The translations under genes were made by a program, and so were the position numbers. A stretch of DNA of 22,922 nt from a virus: the IMG/VR virus record IMGVR_UViG_3300040801_006048, positions 1 to 22,922 of that record; one strand, written 5' to 3'. The first letter of the stretch is position 1, and each line of letters starts with the position of its first letter. Positions 7,974 through 13,667 of the stretch are shown here, one piece after another. A model generated the notes under the pieces. The model had not been told where the DNA came from. It made no database searches and saw nothing but the letters and a program-made list of their open reading frames with translations.

Positions 7974-8260
7974 AAAAAATCCTGTACAAACTTTAAATTC
8001 TCGATAATAAACCTAGTGTCTTCAAAACCGAACAGGTTGATGTTTTCCGGCGTGATCGGCAGTTTCTGCTCTTTTTCATCAGTGGCATCCCAGTCCTCAA
8101 TTACCCGGCTGAACAAAACTAAAGTCTGCCTGATCTCACTTTTTTCCTGCTCAATTACTTCCACATCGGTTGCCAGAACGCCATCCCTGATTTTGATGGT
8201 TATTCCGCTTTTGGGAAGCTTTATGTTTTTAACTTCTCTTATGTCTTTTAACACTGGCAT
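7943..8260 (-). CDS. Tail assembly chaperone (gpG-like)
   Basis: A 105-residue acidic/helical protein between the major tail protein and the tape measure, the fixed position of tail chaperones that hold the tape measure during tube assembly. The core (residues about 2-45) is a small beta domain with IKLPKSGITIKIRDG; a helical part follows (TLVLFSRVIEDWDATDEKE), ending in a helix with FVQDFLEESKT. The ATG at 8260 sits four bases after the major tail stop; a TTG at 8281 is possible but weaker. The stop is at 7943-7945. About ten codons earlier lies a T TTT TTA heptamer, so a fraction of ribosomes should continue into the extension listed separately. Confidence 0.82.
   Translation of the reverse strand: MPVLKDIREVKNIKLPKSGITIKIRDGVLATDVEVIEQEKSEIRQTLVLFSRVIEDWDATDEKEQKLPITPENINLFGFEDTRFIIENLKFVQDFLEESKTRGSK
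7973..7979 (-). promoter_or_regulatory. Programmed -1 ribosomal frameshift site
   Basis: On the minus strand the heptamer TTTTTTA lies exactly in the X XXY YYZ register (T TTT TTA) relative to the chaperone frame: the preceding codon is GAT, then TTT and TTA. Slipping back one base gives TTT TTT and continues with AGA GGA GAG in the gpT-like frame. The zero-frame stop is 27 bases further on. U UUU UUA is one of the most efficient known slippery heptamers. I see no convincing stimulatory hairpin, only weak pairings. Confidence 0.82.
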
Positions 8261-8264
8261 AGGC

Positions 8265-9239
8265 TTAATAGCTTGCGACAAGGTTGGTCAGTGTGGCTTC
8301 AATGCTTTTTGAGTCACTCGCTGAATAAAAAGCCTTGAAACTGGCCGCTACCTTGGCAATCTCGTTATTATCACCGCTAATAAGCGGTTCTCTTAATTTA
8401 ATTTTGGCTAAGTCAATAACCAGCCTGGGGTTGCTGGTCGCGCCGATCGTAACATCACCATTGACGATCTCAATCCGCATTGCTTTTTGGTTGCCATTTA
8501 AGGCATAGTCCATCAAAACCGTATCCTTAAAGTTCATTTCAATTGAGCCTTCAATTGTTAACTGCTTATTTAAGAAATCCGCCGGTTCAATACTCCCCAG
8601 CTTGTCGTCATCCTCAATGTTTTTATTGATATTAATTTCAACCTTTTTAACATCAATAGCACTGGCCGCTCCCAGTCCGGCCATGTCATCTGCCAGTTTA
8701 ACGTTGATATGCTGGCCTAAAAAGTAATTCTCGGTAATGTAGCCGGGCGCATTGCTCTCAACTACTCCGGCCTTGCCCCGCAAAGCAATCTCGTATTTCA
8801 GATACTGATTAACGGCCGCATCCAGCTTAAATGTTTCGATTACCGAATTGGGATAGGCTTTTTGCTCATTATCGCCCCTTTTAACCTCGACCGTGAGCGT
8901 AGGGTGCTTGGCTGACTGCAGAACCGCGAAAACATGGTCATATACACCAGTGTCCGCGGTTTCTACGCTCCCGACCTGGCCAAGCGTAGCCAGAAGAATC
9001 AGGCCGAAACTCTCGTCAAACACTTCGCCGGTAACCGTGCCTCCGCTCATTTTCTTGCTGATTTCCTGATCCTCGCTGTCCTCAATAACACCGACAGCCC
9101 GCTCACTGACCGCTACTTCGATTTTGTCGTTAATATCTTCAGACAAAGGCTTTAGCCAGTAGCTGGGCGCCACCTTAACCCCTCTGGCGGTTTCTCTGCC
9201 GATGCCGATATTAAATTTGCGCTTTATTAATTCCGTCAT
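8265..9239 (-). CDS. Major tail protein
   Basis: A 324-residue protein from the ATG at 9239 (MTELIKRKFNIGIGRETARG); a TTG at 9254 would add five residues. It would form the tail tube. The opening 'IGRETARGVKVAPSYWLKP' and the following beta-strand/glycine pattern, with GEVFDESFGLILLATLGQVG and VVESNAPGYITENYFLGQHI, are typical of phage tail tube proteins of the 'phage tail protein' type. It lies directly upstream of the tail chaperones. A perfect 9-bp hairpin precedes its start. At about 324 residues it is on the long side, so it may carry an extra immunoglobulin-like or decoration segment, but I cannot define one. Confidence 0.8.
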   Translation of the reverse strand: MTELIKRKFNIGIGRETARGVKVAPSYWLKPLSEDINDKIEVAVSERAVGVIEDSEDQEISKKMSGGTVTGEVFDESFGLILLATLGQVGSVETADTGVYDHVFAVLQSAKHPTLTVEVKRGDNEQKAYPNSVIETFKLDAAVNQYLKYEIALRGKAGVVESNAPGYITENYFLGQHINVKLADDMAGLGAASAIDVKKVEININKNIEDDDKLGSIEPADFLNKQLTIEGSIEMNFKDTVLMDYALNGNQKAMRIEIVNGDVTIGATSNPRLVIDLAKIKLREPLISGDNNEIAKVAASFKAFYSASDSKSIEATLTNLVASY

Positions 9240-9254
9240 ATTGTTGTATTTCAA

Positions 9255-9283
9255 AACATGCCGACAATCAAGAACGGCATGTT
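9255..9283 (-). promoter_or_regulatory. Perfect 9-bp hairpin before the major tail gene
   Basis: The arms AACATGCCG (9255-9263) and CGGCATGTT (9275-9283) pair perfectly around an 11-base loop. On the minus strand the stem is followed by a short T run (TTTT) and then the major tail start. It could be a weak terminator, an RNA-processing site or a 5' stability element for an abundant structural mRNA. The T run is too short for a confident terminator call. Confidence 0.6.
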
Positions 9284-9291
9284 CTGCTTAT

Positions 9292-9498
9292 TTAGTTTAT
9301 TAATTCGTTTAGCTTTTTATCCGCCTCCTTTTTGCTTTTAGCCTTAACGGTAATGTTATGCTCCGGATAATTAAACTCTTTTTGGTGTTCCATTTTACGG
9401 ACTGGTTGTTCTTTATCCTGGTGTTCCATTTTTGGAACCTCCTGCTCCTTACCAGAATGCAGGGACTTGTCTTCGATTTGAGATTTTTTGACTGCCAT
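9292..9498 (-). CDS. Small phage protein with a 12-residue tandem repeat
   Basis: A 68-residue, very hydrophilic protein. Two near-identical units (PKMEHQDKEQPV and RKMEHQKEFNYP) reflect a 36-base direct repeat in the DNA; its 14-base core TGGTGTTCCATTTT occurs at 9383-9396 and 9419-9432. The C-terminus (HNITVKAKSKKEADKKLNEL) forms a strand and a lysine-rich helix resembling small proteins found between tail terminator and major tail genes. Function is unknown; it may be a tail accessory or decoration protein. Start ATG at 9498, 19 bases after the tail terminator gene. Confidence 0.62.
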   Translation of the reverse strand: MAVKKSQIEDKSLHSGKEQEVPKMEHQDKEQPVRKMEHQKEFNYPEHNITVKAKSKKEADKKLNELIN

Positions 9499-9517
9499 AT
9501 TTTTGTCGATTAAATTA

Positions 9518-9928
9518 TTATGTTATTTGAATTAATTTTTTACAGATTATTTCCATTTCCAGAACCCGCATCAGAAGTTCCCGATCTTCCCAGATAAATG
9601 AACTGGAAACCAGGACATCATCGCAAACTCCGCCCAGAGTGTCGTCATTGTCAAACGCTTCGTCTATCTGGTCGCTTAAGCTGTTTAGCAGATTTTCTCC
9701 GTCTTCCTGTCCGCGGGCTTCTTCGTTTACTTCCTGGATTACCTGCACTTTGAATTTATAGTGCTTTAAAATCGTTTTAACACTCATCCGCTCCTTTACA
9801 TTTTCCGTGCCTAAAATTATGGCCACCGGATACTCATTAAATTCGCCTTTGTTATATTTGTACACCTGGGCAATATCATTAATACTGTCCAGCTTGTTAT
9901 AAATTGCATCCAATATTTGGCTTCTCAT
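9518..9928 (-). CDS. Tail terminator / tail completion protein
   Basis: A 136-residue acidic protein in the position of the lambda gpU-type tail terminator, which caps the tail tube and joins it to the head. It starts with a helix (MRSQILDAIYNKLDSI), continues with paired strands (YPVAIILGTENV and HYKFKVQVIQEV), a long acidic helix (ENLLNSLSDQIDEAFDNDD) and final strands. That order (helix, YPA-like strand, 'F.V.V', helix 'D...L') fits the family. It overlaps the upstream gp10-like gene by four bases. Confidence 0.75.
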   Translation of the reverse strand: MRSQILDAIYNKLDSINDIAQVYKYNKGEFNEYPVAIILGTENVKERMSVKTILKHYKFKVQVIQEVNEEARGQEDGENLLNSLSDQIDEAFDNDDTLGGVCDDVLVSSSFIWEDRELLMRVLEMEIICKKLIQIT

Positions 9929-10386
9929 ATGCTTTTGATTATGCGTTCTAAAACGCTGACAAATATCCGCCTGACCTGATAATTAACTTTATCAATTGTC
10001 CGGTCTACAAACGGATTAGGCTTTGTGCCTTTGCGCATTATGCTTTTCTGTACCGCATAAGGATTTAATCCTTTTTTGATCGCCCAGATGCGTAGGGGCG
10101 CTCTTTTGCTTTTAACCGACACATAATGCGGTTTTGTGCCTTCGTGTACCGCAACGGCGTATTCTTTCTTGGGAACAATAATCACGCTCCCGCTTTTTAA
10201 TCTGATACCGATACTCTGCCTTAAATGAGCGGTCACCCCGACCGGCGATTCTCTTTTCTCCTGGCCGGAAATAAGTTTGCCAGCGTCCAGAAGACCGCGC
10301 TGAATCTCGCGGTTAGCGGCCAGCGGATACATCCTGAATACCTCCCTTAGTTCGTTTATATTTTCAATCTTTATTTCAAACGGCAT
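9925..10386 (-). CDS. HK97 gp10-like neck/tail protein
   Basis: A 153-residue basic protein. It carries the marks of the HK97 gp10 family: an N-terminal helix (ENINELREVF), a core SPVGVTAHLRQSI, a strand region with YAVAVHEGTKPHYV, and the C-terminal 'R.....G.K.NPFVDRTI' element (MRKGTKPNPFVDRTID). Such proteins act at the head-tail joint or in tail completion. The gene lies between the head-closure protein and the tail terminator, in the expected order, and starts at an ATG one base past the upstream stop. Confidence 0.85.
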   Translation of the reverse strand: MPFEIKIENINELREVFRMYPLAANREIQRGLLDAGKLISGQEKRESPVGVTAHLRQSIGIRLKSGSVIIVPKKEYAVAVHEGTKPHYVSVKSKRAPLRIWAIKKGLNPYAVQKSIMRKGTKPNPFVDRTIDKVNYQVRRIFVSVLERIIKSI

Positions 10387-10387
10387 A

Positions 10388-10696
10388 TCAATTATTTGTC
10401 TTATAAATTATGGCTTCAATTCTGGTTAGCGCGCCTCTTTCCAGTTTGCGGATGGCTTTAACGATATAGGTTTCGCCCTCACATTCCAATTTGTCCGTTT
10501 CCTTGATATCTGAATGGCTTTCCGTGTAGAGCTTAAGCATATCGGCCGGATTGCCCTCGCTTAAAAGCGTATCCTCGGCTTTGATTGACATAATTGAGCC
10601 CTGAATTTCTCCAAGGAGCTCATAACTCTCCTTCTTTTTATCCGGAGTGCTTACAAGCCGGGAAACCAATAGTGTTTTGTTAAACGCAAATCTCAT
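10388..10696 (-). CDS. Head-closure / head-tail adaptor protein
   Basis: A 102-residue beta-rich protein of the SPP1 gp16-like stopper size. It shows TLLVSRLVSTPDKKKESYEL, then EIQGSIMSIKAED, TESHSDIKETDKLECEGETY and VKAIRKLERGALTRIEAIIY. The 'G..Y.V..I' strand followed by a final long strand is typical of phage head-tail joining proteins that close the DNA channel. Its ATG overlaps the stop of the connector gene (ATGA), suggesting translational coupling. Confidence 0.8.
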   Translation of the reverse strand: MRFAFNKTLLVSRLVSTPDKKKESYELLGEIQGSIMSIKAEDTLLSEGNPADMLKLYTESHSDIKETDKLECEGETYIVKAIRKLERGALTRIEAIIYKTNN

Positions 10697-11229
10697 ATTG
10701 AATACATTTTGTAGCGAGAAAGAATAGAGGCAATGTCAGGAGTTAAATGCTCCTCCCAGGAAATACTAGCTTCACCCAAGCTTTCGGTTTTTATGCCGTC
10801 ACTTTTACGTTGATTCCATAATTTGCCGACTAACTTTAAAATCGCCAGTTTTAAACTGTCAGGAATATTCTGATCCATAAAACCGGCTTTATAACTAATC
10901 TTATAATTCAGCTCTCCACTCCTGACATTATCCAATTTCACAATCCCCTGATCTTTGTAAAAAACATAATCACTGCTTGACACTGCCACCCAGCTTCCGT
11001 CACTGTCATATTCCACGGTCAAATCTTTTAAATTCAGATTATTGGCCAGATAAATATTTTCGTCTATTTCGTCACCATCAAAATATTCTTCAACCGTATC
11101 CTCTTTAATTTTGTTGTTGAGCATGACCTCAACCCAGCTGACAGCGCCGGATATTAACATTTCAATAACACTGTCATAATCGCTTACGGTTAAACCAATG
11201 TAACTTTTAAAATCTTCTGCGGTAATCAT
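10693..11229 (-). CDS. Head-tail connector (gp6/gp15-like)
   Basis: A 178-residue protein. The opening MITAEDFKSYIGLTVSDYDS followed by IEMLISGAVSWVEVMLNNKI is the typical connector start, in which two helices form the ring that binds the portal. A beta segment follows with YFDGDEID, VYKDQG-like VFYKDQGIVKLD and YKISYKAGFM. The last helix contains PDSLKLAILKLVGKLWNQRK, the 'P..L..A...L....W..R' hallmark. It is followed by the stopper and preceded by a small accessory gene and a 10-bp intergenic hairpin. Confidence 0.88.
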   Translation of the reverse strand: MITAEDFKSYIGLTVSDYDSVIEMLISGAVSWVEVMLNNKIKEDTVEEYFDGDEIDENIYLANNLNLKDLTVEYDSDGSWVAVSSSDYVFYKDQGIVKLDNVRSGELNYKISYKAGFMDQNIPDSLKLAILKLVGKLWNQRKSDGIKTESLGEASISWEEHLTPDIASILSRYKMYSI

Positions 11230-11247
11230 ATTTATAAAATATTAATT

Positions 11248-11276
11248 CCTGATCCTTTTTGCGACTAAGGACCAGG
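11248..11276 (-). promoter_or_regulatory. Intergenic 10-bp hairpin before the connector gene
   Basis: Arms at 11248-11257 and 11267-11276 pair through ten positions around a 9-base loop. The only mismatch (A.C on the plus strand) becomes a G.U pair in the minus-strand transcript, so the structure is complete only in mRNA. No T run follows, so it is more likely a processing or stability element than a terminator. Confidence 0.55.
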
Positions 11277-11286
11277 TATTAAAATT

Positions 11287-11532
11287 CTATGCCTTAGAAC
11301 AAATCTTTGCTTCAATTAATTTCTTTGCCAGATCCAGCTCAACTCCGGCAATTTCACCTTTTAGGTAAGGCGTATGAGCCTTGTTAAATTTGACCCGGGT
11401 CAGATTCTTTTTTGGCGCTTTAGTCTCCTTGTCTTTTTTATTCTTACCAGTTGCGCCATCCTGATTTTTTTTATCATCTGCCTTGTCATCGACAGAGGAA
11501 TTTTGATTGTTTTGATTGTTTCTGTTAAACAT
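11287..11532 (-). CDS. Small head-associated accessory protein
   Basis: An 81-residue protein. Residues 1-45 are disordered and charged, starting with asparagine-rich MFNRNNQNNQNSS, then a lysine/aspartate stretch. Residues 46-80 form a compact module with VKFNKAHTPYLKGEIAGVEL and a helix LAKKLIEAKIC. I recognise the pattern 'Y..GE.AG.....A..LI..G' from short phage proteins found between the major capsid and connector genes. Decoration, head-completion and scaffold roles are all possible; none is shown. A double-hairpin repeat (11541-11588) lies eight bases upstream of its ATG. Confidence 0.68.
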   Translation of the reverse strand: MFNRNNQNNQNSSVDDKADDKKNQDGATGKNKKDKETKAPKKNLTRVKFNKAHTPYLKGEIAGVELDLAKKLIEAKICSKA

Positions 11533-11540
11533 AAGATTAG

Positions 11541-11588
11541 TGTTATCGGCTTCGCCGACCCGCCCCTACGAATGCGGGACATGCGAAT
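11541..11588. repeat. Double-hairpin repeat, copy A
   Basis: Forty-eight bases containing two stems: TCGGC/GCCGA with a three-base loop (11546-11558), and CCCGC/GCGGG with a ten-base loop (11559-11578). The segment 11566-11588 is the exact reverse complement of 17618-17640 in copy B, and the rest is similar. It lies in the gap between the capsid gene and the accessory gene, just upstream of that gene's start. Confidence 0.8.
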
Positions 11589-11615
11589 TACCAATATGAT
11601 TTAATTTATTATTTC

Positions 11616-11652
11616 CTCCCCGCCTGTGACCAATACAAGTACAGGCGAGGAG
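11616..11652 (-). terminator. Hairpin after the major capsid gene (possible attenuator)
   Basis: A 12-position stem (arms 11616-11627 and 11641-11652, 13-base loop) starts 18 bases after the capsid stop on the minus strand. The one plus-strand mismatch (C.A) becomes G.U in the mRNA. There is no T run behind it, so a classic intrinsic terminator is unlikely. More probably it protects the 3' end of the abundant capsid mRNA or reduces read-through. Confidence 0.5.
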
Positions 11653-11670
11653 TATAACAATAAACCACGT

Positions 11671-12729
11671 TTATTTTACTCCGGTCAGCTTCTTGCCTGC
11701 TTCCGGCATGGTAAACACGCCGTCAACTGCTTCTGCTACCACTACCTCTGTCTGCAATTTGCTGATAACCTTGTCAGTATCAATAAACATCTCCTCGCCG
11801 TCCTTGATCCAGTAATACCATGGATCGAAAAACAGGATCTCTGTCTCATCCGTGCCTACCCCCAGATTGGCCGGAATATCAGCACTTTCCAAAACCGGGC
11901 GGTTAAAGATAGTCTGATCCCGGACATCGAATATAGGCATTTTATTCTGATCTTTAAGTGATCGAATCAATTTCATGCCAGCACCCGATGTCATGAAAAC
12001 CGCATTCTGACGATACTGCTCAGGTAGTTCATAGTACAGATTCACCAGATCATCATAATCAAAATCAACATCTGCCTGTGCGATTTCACCTAACCCAGCA
12101 CCTCTGACACCATTGGGCTTGCCTGATCCGTCTCCAGCCACAAAGGCTGTTTCTTCCGCATCCCTTAGTTTTCTTGAACTAAGCTCGCCAATAAAATTGA
12201 CGATATTGAATGCCGAAGTATTAAGCAGTTTGCGCGGGATTAAAACCCGGGCCGCCAAATAATAATCAGCCAAACTTTTCTTTTCAATCGTAGGGTTGCT
12301 CTGAGTAATACTGTCATTGTCATCCACCCAGTAAGCGGTTACGCCAGTACCTTCGGTTGGCAACTGGAAGTTGCCGGACAGCTTAAATGAATAAGCTAAT
12401 TGGCGCATACGGGAAATCTTATCTTTCTTGGTCAGAATAAAATCTGCCAGTTCAGTCGGAATGGTGTGACCAAATGAGTTATTGCCGGTATCAATCGCTT
12501 TTTCCTCCAGCTTGCCAAAGCACACGTCTTTGATAAACTGAGCCGCTTTCTCAACCTTTTCCTCCTTGCTTGGCTTTTTGATGTCAGCCAAACCTTTCTG
12601 GGTTTCTTTAAGGATTTCCGCTTTCAAATCCCCGACAATCTCCTTAACCCCGTCAGCAATCAGCTGATTCAGTTCTGTCATGGTTATTTCCTTGACTTCC
12701 TGTTTGTTGTTTTTTTCTTTTGGGTCCAT
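11671..12729 (-). CDS. Major capsid protein (HK97 fold)
   Basis: A 352-residue protein that builds the icosahedral head. Residues 1-75 are a charged helical delta-type domain, probably removed by the neighbouring protease. The HK97 core follows: the IPTELADFILTKKDKISRMR segment, TGVTAYWVDDND, then AEETAFVAGDGSGKPNGVRG, the 'E.AF..G.G...P.G' hallmark. Residues about 235-330 form the closing region, with LFFDPWYYWIKDGEEM. It follows the protease gene by four bases and lacks a visible Shine-Dalgarno site, which is notable for such a highly expressed gene. Cleavage site not determined. Confidence 0.94.
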   Translation of the reverse strand: MDPKEKNNKQEVKEITMTELNQLIADGVKEIVGDLKAEILKETQKGLADIKKPSKEEKVEKAAQFIKDVCFGKLEEKAIDTGNNSFGHTIPTELADFILTKKDKISRMRQLAYSFKLSGNFQLPTEGTGVTAYWVDDNDSITQSNPTIEKKSLADYYLAARVLIPRKLLNTSAFNIVNFIGELSSRKLRDAEETAFVAGDGSGKPNGVRGAGLGEIAQADVDFDYDDLVNLYYELPEQYRQNAVFMTSGAGMKLIRSLKDQNKMPIFDVRDQTIFNRPVLESADIPANLGVGTDETEILFFDPWYYWIKDGEEMFIDTDKVISKLQTEVVVAEAVDGVFTMPEAGKKLTGVK

Positions 12730-12733
12730 AAGA

Positions 12734-13507
12734 TTATTTAGTTATTCTTAATATGTACTCGCAGGCTTTGTCAGCCTGCTTGACTGCATGCCTGATGCGG
12801 AGAATCTTCATCATCTCCGTGGCAGGTTCGACCTTTATCCCCTTAATTGTCAGGGACTTTAAATATTTTTTATATTTATAACTTATTTTTTTACGTTCAA
12901 TTTTTCCGCCCTTATAAAATATCTTTACTCGCATTTTTTTATAATCCACGTCAACATAGCTAACCTGTCTGTCTTTCTTTCCTTTTTTATTATCTTTAAC
13001 GTTAATCAACTGCGTATCCGGATTAGCCCCGGCCAGTACCGGCGACCATTCATACAGCCTGACTTTTTTGATAATCCGGTTGTCATTTTCATCCCACTCA
13101 TAATCCAAAATCTTAAATCCAATACTGAACTCATCAATTATCCCAAACTTAATATCACTGAATGATTCCCTGCCTCTTTGCGTTTCCAGATTAAACTGCG
13201 CCCGGATAAAAAGTCCCTTATCATCCTCTTCGCCTTTCAATGTCTTGGCAATCGGCTCTTCCCAGTTATGCATCCAAACACCTTTTGGCAATTTATTCCT
13301 TAAACTCTCGACAAAGGCACCCCGCCTGATTATATCGCCAACCAGATCGACATTATCAAAAATTGAAACATAGGCTTCAATAATGCCCTGATCTTTTTCT
13401 TCCTTTTGCTCAATTATTTTAATTTCTGCTTTTGCCCGTACTCTGATCATTTTATTCTCAATTTCACCGGGCTGATTATTGTTTTCTTTTTTTATTGATT
13501 TTTTCAT
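12734..13507 (-). CDS. Prohead maturation protease (HK97 family) with a basic C-terminal extension
   Basis: A 257-residue serine protease that cleaves the capsid delta domain during maturation. Residues 40-170 form the protease domain: GIIEAYVSIFDNVDLVGDII, GVWMHNWEEPIAKT with H80, DEFSIGFK with S128, and RLYEWSPVLAGANP with E154, consistent with a His-Ser-acid triad. Residues 1-38 are charged. Residues 172-257 are an unusual basic extension with KGKKDRQ and KIERKKISYKYKKYL; it matches nothing I know and could be scaffold-like or a DNA-binding tail. The next gene is the capsid protein. Upstream is a 160-base gap with three hairpins. Confidence 0.9.
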   Translation of the reverse strand: MKKSIKKENNNQPGEIENKMIRVRAKAEIKIIEQKEEKDQGIIEAYVSIFDNVDLVGDIIRRGAFVESLRNKLPKGVWMHNWEEPIAKTLKGEEDDKGLFIRAQFNLETQRGRESFSDIKFGIIDEFSIGFKILDYEWDENDNRIIKKVRLYEWSPVLAGANPDTQLINVKDNKKGKKDRQVSYVDVDYKKMRVKIFYKGGKIERKKISYKYKKYLKSLTIKGIKVEPATEMMKILRIRHAVKQADKACEYILRITK

Positions 13508-13540
13508 ATGGTTGATTCGTTTAATGAATTAGCTAATGTG

Positions 13541-13563
13541 ACCCCATCGCAAGCGAATGGGGT
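13541..13563. repeat. Hairpin repeat 1 of portal-protease gap
   Basis: A 23-base element: ACCCCA, TCGC, a two-base AA turn, GCGA, one unpaired A, then TGGGGT. It has the same design and length as 13626-13648, but the inner stem is TCGC/GCGA here and CCCC/GGGG there, so pairing is kept while sequence differs. Confidence 0.75.
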
Positions 13564-13579
13564 ATCTTATCTGATTTAA

Positions 13580-13604
13580 GTCAGGAAACCTACGGTTTCC
13601 CGAC
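13580..13604 (-). repeat. Central hairpin of portal-protease gap
   Basis: Arms 13580-13590 and 13594-13604 (core GGAAACC/GGTTTCC) with the three-base loop TAC. The single mismatch (A.C on the plus strand) becomes U.G in the minus transcript, giving an 11-pair RNA stem between portal and protease. Confidence 0.65.
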
Positions 13605-13625
13605 ACCCTTCCCTTCTATTCGGTA

Positions 13626-13648
13626 ACCCCACCCCAAGGGGATGGGGT
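13626..13648. repeat. Hairpin repeat 2 of portal-protease gap
   Basis: A 23-base element: ACCCCA, CCCC, AA turn, GGGG, one unpaired A, then TGGGGT. It is the partner of 13541-13563 with a compensating change of the inner stem. It lies about 20 bases after the portal stop on the minus strand. Confidence 0.75.
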
Positions 13649-13667
13649 ATTGTAAACTAATAAATAT

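Noticed and set aside
11400-11594. Minus-strand basic frame overlapping the small accessory gene
   Set aside because: It is out of frame with the supported gene and spans the repeat; its composition follows from lysine-rich coding read in another frame.
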